Shown one piece after another: positions 30,573 through 40,256 of a stretch of 64,000 nucleotides of DNA. Within the stretch, counting starts at the first letter, position 1, and every line of letters starts with the position of its first letter. The notes beneath the pieces were generated by a model. That model saw only the letters and a list, made by a program, of their open reading frames with translations. It had not been told where the DNA came from and did not search any database. A program made the translations under genes and the position numbers. This DNA comes from an uncultured Bacteroidaceae bacterium (GTDB lineage: Bacteria; Bacteroidota; Bacteroidia; Bacteroidales; Bacteroidaceae), in assembly GCA_905234735.1 (NCBI GenBank), contig CAJOJA010000001.1, positions 62,001 to 126,000 of the forward strand, given 5' to 3'.

Positions 30573-32561
30573 ATGGCGATCATAGAGAAACTTTGGAAGT
30601 ATATACTCTCCTCTCTACAAGGGAGGGGCTGGGGGATGGGTCTATTGCTTCTCTCCGCTTGCGCCAGCCTTGGCTCCCCCGACGGCGGAGCCTACGACGA
30701 GAAGCCGCCGCAGGTAGTCGAGAGCCAGCCCGCCAACAAGGCTACAAATGCCGACCGACGCAAGATAAGCATCCTCTTCAACGAGTTCATCAAGATGGAG
30801 AATGCCAGCGAGAAGGTCGTCGTATCACCGCCGCAGGCCGAGATGCCCAACATACGGGCCGTGGGCAAGCGGGTGAAGATAGACCTCTACGACTCGCTCC
30901 GGGCCAACACCACCTACACCATCGACTTCAGTGACGCCATCGTCGACTACAACGAGGGCAACCCCCTGGGCAAGTACACCTACTCGTTCAGCACGGGCGA
31001 GACGATAGATACGATGGAGGTGTCGGGCACCGTGCTCAATGCCGAGAACTTGGAGCCCGTGAAGGGCATACTCGTAGGATTGCACACGGCCGACTCCACC
31101 TTCCACGATTCGCTCTTCCGCACGAAGCCCCTCATTCGTGTGGCACGCACCAACGGCAGCGGCCAGTTCACCATCAAGGGGGTGAAGCCCGGACAGTATC
31201 GCGCCTTCGCCCTACAGGACATGGACGGCAACTACCGCTTCAGCCAGAAGAGTGAGGTCCTGGCCTTCGACACAACGTGCTACACAACCTCGCAGAAACC
31301 CGACATCCGGCCCGACACTGTCTGGTACGATACCACTACGATTCAGAAAATCCGCATGGTGCCCTACATCCACTACTATCCCGACAACATCATCCTGCGC
31401 AGTTTCCTCGAGGCCGGCCAGGACAAGCATCTGCTGAAGACCGAGCGCAAGACCCCCGAGTCGTTCACCTTCTTCTTCACCGCTCCGCAGGACTCGCTGC
31501 CGCGCATTGAGGGTTTCGGTTTCAATGCCGACAGTGTGCTGATAGCTGAACCCACGGAACACAACGACACCATCACCTACTGGGTTGCCGACACACTGGT
31601 CTCCTACCCCGACACGCTGACCCTCGCCCTGACTTACCTCGACACCGACACACTGGGCATCGACCAGTGGCGCACCGACACGCTGGACCTCGTGGCCAAA
31701 GACACACACGCCAAACTGGAAAAGGAACGCCTGAAGAAGAGCGAGGAATGGCAGAAGGACCGCGAGAAGGCACTGAAGAAAGGACGCACCGTGGACCCCA
31801 ACGAAACGAACCCCTACGAGGAGACCTTCATGACCGTGCAACCCACACCCGCCGGGACGCTCAATCCCGACCAGAACCTTACGCTCACCTTCTCCGAGCC
31901 CATCTCTCGCGTCGACATGGACCACATCCACTTCGCCGTCAAGGTGGACTCTGAGTACGTAGATACTGCCTTTCTGCTGGCCCCCGTCGAGGGACAATTG
32001 CGCCAGTACCGCCTCTATGCCGAGTGGCAGCCCAAGGGGCAATACCGCTTCACGGCCGACAGCATAGCCTTCCTGGGCGCCCTGGGCCACTACGCCAAGA
32101 GCATCAGTCAGGAACTGCGCATACGCTCGGTCGATGAGTTTGGGTCCATCTTTGTCCACCTCGTAGGCATCGAACCGGGTGACAGCGCCGACTATGTCGT
32201 GCAGCTGCTTAACAAGAGCGACAAACCCGTAGCCCAAGTCATAGCCAATGCTGAGGGCCATGCCGACTTCTTCTACCTGAAGGCTGCCGAGTACTACATG
32301 CGGCTCTTCATCGACCGCAACCACAACGGCCGCTGGGACACGGGCCAGTACGACAGTCTGATTCCGCCCGAGGAGGTATTCTACTTCCCGCAGTCCATCC
32401 CCCTGAAGGCAAAGTTCGACATGGAACAGGACTGGAACTTCCGCTCCATACCCCTAAACCGACAGAAGCCCAAGGCCATCACCAAGCAGAAGGCCGACAA
32501 AGAAAAGACCGTAAAGGACAAGAACCGACAACGCGAAGAAGAGAAAAGGAGAAATAAATAA
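30573..32561 (+). CDS. Lipoprotein with bacterial Ig-like (Big_5-type) domains
   Basis: Lipobox LLSACASLGSPDGGAYDEKPPQVVESQPANKATN..ISILFNEFIKM; typical Bacteroidetes gene next to a DUF3108 protein. Confidence 0.75.
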   Translation: MAIIEKLWKYILSSLQGRGWGMGLLLLSACASLGSPDGGAYDEKPPQVVESQPANKATNADRRKISILFNEFIKMENASEKVVVSPPQAEMPNIRAVGKRVKIDLYDSLRANTTYTIDFSDAIVDYNEGNPLGKYTYSFSTGETIDTMEVSGTVLNAENLEPVKGILVGLHTADSTFHDSLFRTKPLIRVARTNGSGQFTIKGVKPGQYRAFALQDMDGNYRFSQKSEVLAFDTTCYTTSQKPDIRPDTVWYDTTTIQKIRMVPYIHYYPDNIILRSFLEAGQDKHLLKTERKTPESFTFFFTAPQDSLPRIEGFGFNADSVLIAEPTEHNDTITYWVADTLVSYPDTLTLALTYLDTDTLGIDQWRTDTLDLVAKDTHAKLEKERLKKSEEWQKDREKALKKGRTVDPNETNPYEETFMTVQPTPAGTLNPDQNLTLTFSEPISRVDMDHIHFAVKVDSEYVDTAFLLAPVEGQLRQYRLYAEWQPKGQYRFTADSIAFLGALGHYAKSISQELRIRSVDEFGSIFVHLVGIEPGDSADYVVQLLNKSDKPVAQVIANAEGHADFFYLKAAEYYMRLFIDRNHNGRWDTGQYDSLIPPEEVFYFPQSIPLKAKFDMEQDWNFRSIPLNRQKPKAITKQKADKEKTVKDKNRQREEEKRRNK

Positions 32562-32566
32562 AAGCT

Positions 32567-33397
32567 ATGAAAAGAAGCATTTTTCTATTAATTTTTAACT
32601 TTTCATTTTTAATTTTTAATTATGTATCGGCCCAGTGCCCCGTCCAGAACACAGCGTTCCAGAATGGGGAGCGGCTTGAGTACAAACTCTTCTTCAACTG
32701 GAAGTTCATCTGGAAGACGGCTGGCTCTGCCACGCTGACCACCCAAGCCACGACCTACAAAGGGCAACAAGCCTTCCAGAGCGACCTCATCACCCGCACC
32801 TCGGGACGCATCGACCGCTGGTTCCTGATGCGAGACACGCTACGCTCCGTGGTCACTACCGACATCGTGCCCCTCTACTACCGTAAGGGCTCCAACGAGG
32901 GCGGCAAACTCCGGCTCAACGAAATCACCTACACCTACTCCGGCGGACAGACCCACACCCACCAGTACTATCGCAACCCCTACGGCGACGAGACCCACGT
33001 CGACAACCACGCCGCAGGCTGCGCCTACGACATGCTCTCCATGATGCTCCACGCCCGTTCCTACCAGTCCAGTCAGTTCACCACAGGCCAGCGTATCCCC
33101 TTCCAGTTCGTCGACAATGCCAACATACGCACCGAGACCCTCATCTACCGAGGCATCCGCGAGTTCACCACCGAGGACGAGAAACCCGTCACCTACCGCT
33201 GCCTCGTCTTCTCCTACGTAGAGAAGAACCAGCGCGGTCGCGAGAAGGACATCGTCACCTTCTACATCACCGACGACAAGAACCACATCCCCGTCCGCCT
33301 CGACCTCTTCCTGCGCTTCGGCGTGGCCAAGGCCTTCCTGACCCATGCCAGCGGTCTGCGCAACCCCCAGACCAGCATCGTCCAGCGAAAGAAGTAG
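32567..33397 (+). CDS. DUF3108 domain-containing exported protein
   Basis: FQNGERLEYKLFFNWKFIWKTAGSATL and YRGIREFTTEDEKPVTYRCLVFSYVE match DUF3108 pattern. Confidence 0.8.
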   Translation: MKRSIFLLIFNFSFLIFNYVSAQCPVQNTAFQNGERLEYKLFFNWKFIWKTAGSATLTTQATTYKGQQAFQSDLITRTSGRIDRWFLMRDTLRSVVTTDIVPLYYRKGSNEGGKLRLNEITYTYSGGQTHTHQYYRNPYGDETHVDNHAAGCAYDMLSMMLHARSYQSSQFTTGQRIPFQFVDNANIRTETLIYRGIREFTTEDEKPVTYRCLVFSYVEKNQRGREKDIVTFYITDDKNHIPVRLDLFLRFGVAKAFLTHASGLRNPQTSIVQRKK

Positions 33398-33443
33398 CAA
33401 CTCTACTATACCACCTCCCCAGGCCGTCCGAGAATCCTCGTTT

Positions 33444-34559
33444 TTACAACCACCCTTCCTGCTTGTACCACTGGACACTGCGGCGCACACCTTCCTCCAG
33501 AAGCACCTGGGGCTCGTAGCCAAGGTCACGGCGGGCGGGGTCAATGTCGCACTGCCAATTACGCTGGCTGAGAATGTGGTACTTGTCGAGGTTCAGGGTC
33601 GTCAGACGGCCCATCCAGCGGCAGACGGTGCCGTTGATGGCGCACACGAGCCAGAGGAACCACAGAGGAGCCTTGATGTGGAGCACCCAGGGATTACCGA
33701 GTTCGCGTTGCAAAAGGTCGCTAAAGGCCCGGCTGTTGTAGATCTGACCATCGCTGAGGAAATAGCCCTTACCTAAGGCATCGGGGGCATCGAAAGCCTT
33801 GTAGACGGCCTGCACCACATCGGAGACATAGACGAAGGTAATCTCCTGCGGACGGTAACCGACGGCAAAGTCGATGTGCTGTTTGATGCTCTTGGCCATG
33901 ATGTAGTAGTCGCGCTCGCGAGGTCCGTAGACTCCTGTGGGGCGCAGTACGACGTAGGGAAACCCACCACGCTCACGGTCGAGCCCTACATCGCGTTTCA
34001 CAGACTCAAGGAATTGCTCGGCCTGCCACTTGCTCTCGCCGTATGCCGTGTTGGGCACGGGGGTGTCGGTGCAGAGGATGGGGCTATAGACGACCTCTCT
34101 CCCTTTAAGGCTCCCCTCCCTTTCGGGGGAGGGGTTGGGTGCGAGGGGCTTCTCGCGTATCGCCCCAAATATGCTGAGCGAAGAGACGAAGACGAAGCGC
34201 CTGGGAGTCATGCCTTCGGCTATCAAGGCACGAACCAAGTTCTTTGTCCCCTCAGTATTGGTCTGGAAGAAGCCTTCACGACGGAGACTCTTCGTGGCAC
34301 CGGCAGCATGGACAACGTAGTCCCAACCGCGTCCGCCCATCTCGGACCGATACTGGCGTAACTGTTCACACAACCGCTTATAATTACCCAGGTCCAGCTG
34401 GGCAAACCTCATTCGGGAGTCAGTCAGGTACTGACTGCTGCTGGTGCGGCGCATGCCGGCCCAAACTTCATAGCCTCGTTCCAGGCCTTCGCTACAAATA
34501 AAACTGCCGATGAACCCGGAGGCACCGGTAACGAGAACTGTTTTCGATTCAGAATTCAT
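33444..34559 (-). CDS. NAD-dependent epimerase/dehydratase (extended SDR)
   Basis: VLVTGASGFIGSFICSEGLERG (Rossmann), YGESKWQAEQ (YxxxK). Confidence 0.9.
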   Translation of the reverse strand: MNSESKTVLVTGASGFIGSFICSEGLERGYEVWAGMRRTSSSQYLTDSRMRFAQLDLGNYKRLCEQLRQYRSEMGGRGWDYVVHAAGATKSLRREGFFQTNTEGTKNLVRALIAEGMTPRRFVFVSSLSIFGAIREKPLAPNPSPEREGSLKGREVVYSPILCTDTPVPNTAYGESKWQAEQFLESVKRDVGLDRERGGFPYVVLRPTGVYGPRERDYYIMAKSIKQHIDFAVGYRPQEITFVYVSDVVQAVYKAFDAPDALGKGYFLSDGQIYNSRAFSDLLQRELGNPWVLHIKAPLWFLWLVCAINGTVCRWMGRLTTLNLDKYHILSQRNWQCDIDPARRDLGYEPQVLLEEGVRRSVQWYKQEGWL

Positions 34560-34613
34560 AATGCATTATCCATAATTTAACCACAAAATTAAGAAAATGT
34601 TCGCAATTATCAT

Positions 34614-34621
34614 TATATTTG
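34614..34621 (+). promoter_or_regulatory. -7 box TATATTTG upstream of rnr
   Basis: TAnnTTTG 55 bp before start. Confidence 0.5.
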
Positions 34622-34675
34622 CATTGTGAATTGCAAATTATACATTATACATTGTCCATTATACATTGAAATATC

Positions 34676-36934
34676 ATGAGCAAGGGTAAGGGAAGGAGCG
34701 CTAAGCGCATCACGAAGAAGCAACTGCTGGAAATGCTGCTGAATCTGTTCGAGGGACAACCTCAAGAAAGTTTCGAATTGAAGACATTGTTCCGCCTGAT
34801 GGGACTGGACACGCACCCCTCGAAGATGTTGTGCATGGACGTGCTGGAACAACTGTTGCAGGAGGACTTCATCACGGAGAAGCCCAAGTACACCTACCGT
34901 CTGAAACGACAGAGCCAGACGCTGGAGGGCACGTTCAACCGCAAGTCCAACGGCAAGAACATCTTCACACCCGATGGTGGTGGGCAGCCCATACTGGTGG
35001 CCGAGCGCAATGCCATGCACGCTATGGACGGCGACCGTGTGCGTGTAACGATGATGGCCCGCCGCCGCAATCACGTACGCGAAGCCCAGGTGACTGAGAT
35101 CTTGAAACGAGCCGACCGCCGCTTCGTGGGCCGCCTGGAGGTGCATCGCGACCTGGCCTATCTGCTGACCGAAGACCGCACGCTGGCCAACGACATCCTC
35201 ATCCCCCGTCGCAACCTACACGGAGCCAAGCAGGGCGACAAGGTGATTGCACGAATAGAAGAATGGCCACGCGATGCCAAGAACCCCATCGGCAAGGTAG
35301 TGGAGGTGCTGGGTCAGTCGGGCGAAAACGAGACAGAAATGCACGCCATACTGGCTGAGTTCGGACTTCCCTACACCTACCCCGAACAGGTGGAGAAGGC
35401 GGCGAACCGCATCTCGGACGCAATCCCCGAAGAGGAAATCAGCCGACGCGAAGATATGCGCGACGTGATGACCTTCACCATCGACCCGCGCGACGCCAAG
35501 GACTTCGACGATGCCATCTCCATCCGCAAAATGGCAAATGGTGAATGGTATGAGGTGGGTGTCCATATCGCCGACGTATCGCACTACGTACAGGAAGGCA
35601 GCATCATCGACAAGGAGGCACAGAAGCGCGGAACAAGCGTCTACCTGGTGGACCGCACCGTGCCCATGTTGCCCGAACGGCTCTGCAACAACATCTGCTC
35701 CCTGCGCCCCGATGAGGACAAACTGACCTACAGCGTTATCTTCGTCATGGACGAACAGGCCAACGTCAAGGACTGGCATTTGGCCAAGACCGTCACACGC
35801 TCGAACCGCCGCTTCATCTACGAGGAGGTGCAGCAGGTGCTGGAGGCTCATGGAGAAGCCAGCGAGGAGGACTATCGGAACCCGGGTGACCACGTTGACC
35901 CAGAACGTCCTGAATACGAACCTGCCGAACACTTTGCCAACGAACTCATCGTACTGAACCGCATGGCCAAGGCGATGCGCCGACGCCGTTTCCAGGAAGG
36001 GGCCGTGGACTTCGACCGACAGGAGACGCGCTTCGACATCGACAAGGATGGCAAGCCGCTGGGCGTGTACTTCAAGGTGGCGAAGGATGCTAACAAACTC
36101 GTAGAAGAATTCATGCTGCTGGCCAACCGCACTGTAGCCGAAAGCATTGGAAAGAGGGGCAAAGGACAAGGAGCAAGGAGCAAGAGCCAGGGAGCAGATG
36201 CAAAGAACGCAAGCAAAGTATTCGTCTATCGCATACACGAACAGCCCGACCAGAACAAACTGATGAACCTGTCGGAGTTCGTCACGAAATTCGGACTGAA
36301 ACTGAAACCCACGGGCTCAAACGAACAGGTGAGCCAGAGTCTGAACAAGATGTTGCACGAGGCCAAGCAGACCAAGGCCAGCAACCTGATAGAAATGGTG
36401 ACGCTGAGGGCCATGATGAAAGCCAAGTACAGCACCGAGAACATCGGGCACTACGGACTGGCCTTCGACTACTACACCCACTTCACCAGCCCCATCCGCC
36501 GCTACCCCGACCTGATGGTGCACCGTCTGCTCTTCCGCTATGCCGAAGGTGGCCGAAGCGTGATGAAGCGCACCTATGAGGAACTGTGCGAACATGCCAG
36601 CCAGATGGAACAGACGGCAGCACTGGCCGAACGCGCCAGCATCAAGTACAAGGAAGTGGAGTTCATGCAGGAACACATCGGGCAAGAGTACGACGGCACC
36701 ATTTCGGGCGTGACGGAGTACGGACTGTACGTCGAAATCAACGAGAACAAGTGCGAGGGCATGGTGCCGTTGCGCGACCTGGACGACGACTACTATGAGT
36801 TCGACGAGCGGCAATACTGCCTCTGGGGGCGCCGCACCCACAGACGTTACTCCCTGGGTGACCAGGTGCGCATTAAAATTGCTTCCGCCAACTTGGAGCG
36901 GAAGCAACTAAACTTTGCGATTGTGCGAGAGTGA
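34676..36934 (+). CDS. rnr: Ribonuclease R
   Basis: TIDPRDAKDFDDAISI, YARLLFRY-type RNB motifs (FTSPIRRYPDLMVHRLL) and C-terminal S1 domain. Confidence 0.95.
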   Translation: MSKGKGRSAKRITKKQLLEMLLNLFEGQPQESFELKTLFRLMGLDTHPSKMLCMDVLEQLLQEDFITEKPKYTYRLKRQSQTLEGTFNRKSNGKNIFTPDGGGQPILVAERNAMHAMDGDRVRVTMMARRRNHVREAQVTEILKRADRRFVGRLEVHRDLAYLLTEDRTLANDILIPRRNLHGAKQGDKVIARIEEWPRDAKNPIGKVVEVLGQSGENETEMHAILAEFGLPYTYPEQVEKAANRISDAIPEEEISRREDMRDVMTFTIDPRDAKDFDDAISIRKMANGEWYEVGVHIADVSHYVQEGSIIDKEAQKRGTSVYLVDRTVPMLPERLCNNICSLRPDEDKLTYSVIFVMDEQANVKDWHLAKTVTRSNRRFIYEEVQQVLEAHGEASEEDYRNPGDHVDPERPEYEPAEHFANELIVLNRMAKAMRRRRFQEGAVDFDRQETRFDIDKDGKPLGVYFKVAKDANKLVEEFMLLANRTVAESIGKRGKGQGARSKSQGADAKNASKVFVYRIHEQPDQNKLMNLSEFVTKFGLKLKPTGSNEQVSQSLNKMLHEAKQTKASNLIEMVTLRAMMKAKYSTENIGHYGLAFDYYTHFTSPIRRYPDLMVHRLLFRYAEGGRSVMKRTYEELCEHASQMEQTAALAERASIKYKEVEFMQEHIGQEYDGTISGVTEYGLYVEINENKCEGMVPLRDLDDDYYEFDERQYCLWGRRTHRRYSLGDQVRIKIASANLERKQLNFAIVRE

Positions 36935-36936
36935 AA

Positions 36937-39690
36937 CTACTCTACTCGGCTACGTCCCTTGAATACGTACTTATAGTTCTGCTCGATGACGGCCTTCACC
37001 AAGGCATCGCCCTTATGACTGCTGTCGCCCATGTAGTCACCATAGACATAACCCACAGGCCCCGCCAGATTCTCGCTGATATATGCAGCGGCTGCGGGGT
37101 TCTGGGTATCAGCACTGCTGGTAATACTATTGGCCACACTGGTATAGGTAAAGTGGAAGCGCGCGCGGTTCGTGTTTACTGAAGCCAAGTCGAGCATAGC
37201 ATTCACCACAGTTTTCTTATCGTCCCCACTAGTATTGTAAGCATCCTCCACACTGGCGTAGCACAGACCTCCAACACCCACGCTGTAATTGGTAACAGAC
37301 GAATCATCGGGCCAATTGGTGACACGCACAGTCTTATGCAAATCCCACGCATTGCGATAGCCGAAGAATATCTTACCACGGAAGTCGTCAAGCGTGTAGT
37401 ACGAATGGTCAAGCAGTTTCAGATAGTCAGAATAAGCCTTGTGCACCTCATCGATGGCATTACACATTTCTGTGGTATAGTCTTTCCAGGATGAGAACAG
37501 CGGTGTACCATCTTCCTTCGTCATGATGACAGAAATGGCCTCCGAAGGATGGGCCTGCAGAAATTCCACCATCGTCTTTATGGCATCTTTATACAATACG
37601 TTTGTACTGAACATTCCATGATAGATATAGAGATTGTCCACCGTAATCGAGCTCTTATACTTATATCCCGGACGCAAGTCGAAGGCTCGCACGCCGCTGG
37701 CCAACAGTCCGGCCAGATCCAGACTCTGACACTTGGCATAACTGCTCACGCTACTTGTAGCCGCATCATGAGCACCGGGTGTGGAAATCATGCTGAAGTT
37801 TACGTTGCCGGGGATGGTGGCCATCCAAAGGTTGGAGGCAGTGGTCTCGGTAAAGGTCAGATTGTTCTCCTTGCCCGCAACAATGTCGGCAAAGTCCTGA
37901 CTATAGTACTTGCCGTCTGAGGTGTGTACAGTCACCATCACGCCTTGTGAAAGGCGAACGGGGAGTAAGTAGGCAACGTATGTACCCGCATCCGAACCCG
38001 TCACAGTTACAACGTCGCTCTGCATATTCTTGCCGTTCACGTCGTTGCAGTCGCTGTTGACATAAGCAGAAGGGGTATTACCTGCAGAGTAATCTGCAGT
38101 CTTGTAGCATGTATGGTAATTCATCAGACCGGCAATGTTCTCCTGTCCCTTGGCATAGACACTGACAGCGACTACATTGGGCAGCGTGGTGGTGATGTTG
38201 AGCGTGGTCAGATAGTCGCGGATGTTGTACTTGTCGCTCACATCTGCGTCCGTCAGCGTACACTTGGCCGTGTTCAGCGTGTAACCTGCACCACCAGCGT
38301 TCTCCGTCGCCGACTGCTCGGCATAAACGGTGGCATTGAGGTCGGCATACAGGTAGTTGTTGTCCACCACCTTGGCCTCCTTCCGCCCCAAGATGACATT
38401 CACCATCTGGGTCACGTCAGATATCGTGACTTCGCCGTCCTCGTTCATGTCAGCAACTTCCAGGTCATAGTTCTCCTGTCGGCCGAGGATGATGTTCACC
38501 AACTGGGTCACATCGGATATCGTCACATCATTGTCCTTGTTCACATCGCCAATGGTATAAGTCGTTCGCGGCAGCTCGCTGACCCGAGTGAGGCGTTTCA
38601 CTTGTACGGCAAGCCAGTTCGGTCCCGTCATATCCTGATTCAAATACAATTTCAGTTTGCCGTCGGTCACATAGATATCGTTCAATTCTATGCGGTCGAA
38701 CTTATTAAAATTCTCGCGATTGTAAGCAGGAACAGCATGCGAGATATTGTTAGCATGGAACGAAGCATACTGCGTGCTTCCGTCCACTATCACATTCCCC
38801 GTATTGTCACGCCCTGACGTACTGGAGACAGCGACATACATTGAGAGGCTATAAACGCCATTGGGGAGCCCCGATACGGTCTGACCGAGACGCTCGCCCA
38901 AAGGGAGACTTGCAGCCCACTGGAACGTTTCCGTTGCCGTCACATCCTCAGCCTTATAAGTTCCTCCACCACCCCATGATTCTTTATCAACGGCCACTAA
39001 GGACGTTTTGTCTTCCAAGACATAGGCATCATCAAGCGACTCTATCCTCACATAGTCGACGAATAGCTTCGGAGTACCCCCCGATCCGATATTGGCACAG
39101 GCATATCCCACCTGGAACGTACCCGAGGTTTCGGTCTTCAACGACAAATATATCACCCCTTCTGTCCACTCGCCTACATAGAATTCGATGTCGGCATAGT
39201 GGGTGGCGGAAGAAGATTCCACGAAGCCTATCTTATTGTCGTAATTGGCAATGGTATTCGTTCCAGCATTATACACACTGTAGGAAATGCGATAAGTACC
39301 TGCCGGCAAAGTCAGGGCTTGGGAATACCCCACCGCATTACCCCAGCATCCGGCCAAGCCAAGTGCGCCCCCCAAGGAATTGCCTTGAGCATCTGTTGAG
39401 GGTACCTTATAATCGTTTCCTGCCAAACCAAAGCCCGACCCATAGCGGAAGGAACCGCCAGCCTTGCCATCTCCCGTAGCATCTGCCGTCCAGCCAGTCA
39501 CGGGCTGACAACTCGACACACCACCGTATTGGTTGGCATCGCTGGCATAGGTATAAACTATCGAACTCACAAAATCAGCCTCCACATCGAAACCCGCATT
39601 CGTCAGGTATTTGTCAGTTACGTCCGTTTGTGCTACAACCTCCTGCATCGTAAACAACGACATCAGGAAGAGTAAGGTTAGTTTCTTCAT
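36937..39690 (-). CDS. Secreted PI-PLC-like (X-box) phosphodiesterase with N-terminal carbohydrate-binding-like domains and dockerin-type repeats
   Basis: ISTPGAHDAATSS..VRAFDLRPGY..LYIYHGMF (two catalytic His); GDVNKDNDVTISDVTQLVNIILGRQ and ADMNEDGEVTISDVTQMVNVILGRK repeats. Confidence 0.85.
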   Translation of the reverse strand: MKKLTLLFLMSLFTMQEVVAQTDVTDKYLTNAGFDVEADFVSSIVYTYASDANQYGGVSSCQPVTGWTADATGDGKAGGSFRYGSGFGLAGNDYKVPSTDAQGNSLGGALGLAGCWGNAVGYSQALTLPAGTYRISYSVYNAGTNTIANYDNKIGFVESSSATHYADIEFYVGEWTEGVIYLSLKTETSGTFQVGYACANIGSGGTPKLFVDYVRIESLDDAYVLEDKTSLVAVDKESWGGGGTYKAEDVTATETFQWAASLPLGERLGQTVSGLPNGVYSLSMYVAVSSTSGRDNTGNVIVDGSTQYASFHANNISHAVPAYNRENFNKFDRIELNDIYVTDGKLKLYLNQDMTGPNWLAVQVKRLTRVSELPRTTYTIGDVNKDNDVTISDVTQLVNIILGRQENYDLEVADMNEDGEVTISDVTQMVNVILGRKEAKVVDNNYLYADLNATVYAEQSATENAGGAGYTLNTAKCTLTDADVSDKYNIRDYLTTLNITTTLPNVVAVSVYAKGQENIAGLMNYHTCYKTADYSAGNTPSAYVNSDCNDVNGKNMQSDVVTVTGSDAGTYVAYLLPVRLSQGVMVTVHTSDGKYYSQDFADIVAGKENNLTFTETTASNLWMATIPGNVNFSMISTPGAHDAATSSVSSYAKCQSLDLAGLLASGVRAFDLRPGYKYKSSITVDNLYIYHGMFSTNVLYKDAIKTMVEFLQAHPSEAISVIMTKEDGTPLFSSWKDYTTEMCNAIDEVHKAYSDYLKLLDHSYYTLDDFRGKIFFGYRNAWDLHKTVRVTNWPDDSSVTNYSVGVGGLCYASVEDAYNTSGDDKKTVVNAMLDLASVNTNRARFHFTYTSVANSITSSADTQNPAAAAYISENLAGPVGYVYGDYMGDSSHKGDALVKAVIEQNYKYVFKGRSRVE

Positions 39691-39722
39691 TCTATTTAGT
39701 TAGTTAATGGTGTTCATGGGGG

Positions 39723-40232
39723 TTAGAAAAATACTTCGTCGTCCGAGTTGTTGGTGACTATTTCCTCCACGACTTCCTCGCTTGTCCCAGGAGCGGGGGC
39801 TGTGGAGACGGTACCCTCCGCTGCGGAAGGAGTAGTGCCAGACGAGGCGGACGGGCTCGGACTGCTGGAGCCGCCTCCACGACGGCTTCGAGTGCCCGAC
39901 GGACGTCCCTTGGCAGAAAGGTCGGCACAGAGCGTCTGCTTGATGAAGGCTGTGCGCTCGCCCTTGGGGAGTCGGACTTCATACCAGCCACTCTTCTGCC
40001 CCAGCACGTCCAATACGGTGCCGCGACTCACTTGCCACTTGCCCCCTGTTCCGTCGGCATTCACGGAGGCCACGTCGAAGTTCGTACCAGGGCCTGTGCG
40101 CAGATTGGCCGTCGCGACGGTCACACGTACCTGCTTCTGAACATCCGGGTCAGTATCGGGTTCCTTGGTACAGCGGTTATAGAGCCAGTAACCAGCCGCC
40201 AGGAACAATAGTAATACTAAGAAGTCTTTCAT
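39723..40232 (-). CDS. SH3-domain (bacterial) membrane-anchored protein
   Basis: N-terminal TM (DFLVLLLFLAAGYWLYNR), VRVTVATANLRTGPGTNFDVASVN..GTVLDVLGQKSGWYEVRLP SH3b motif. Confidence 0.75.
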   Translation of the reverse strand: MKDFLVLLLFLAAGYWLYNRCTKEPDTDPDVQKQVRVTVATANLRTGPGTNFDVASVNADGTGGKWQVSRGTVLDVLGQKSGWYEVRLPKGERTAFIKQTLCADLSAKGRPSGTRSRRGGGSSSPSPSASSGTTPSAAEGTVSTAPAPGTSEEVVEEIVTNNSDDEVFF

Positions 40233-40256
40233 ACTATTCTTTTAATGGGTTTCTTA

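Noticed and set aside
31212-32324. 370-aa ORF antisense to the Ig-like lipoprotein gene
   Set aside because: Shadow ORF, no recognisable motifs.
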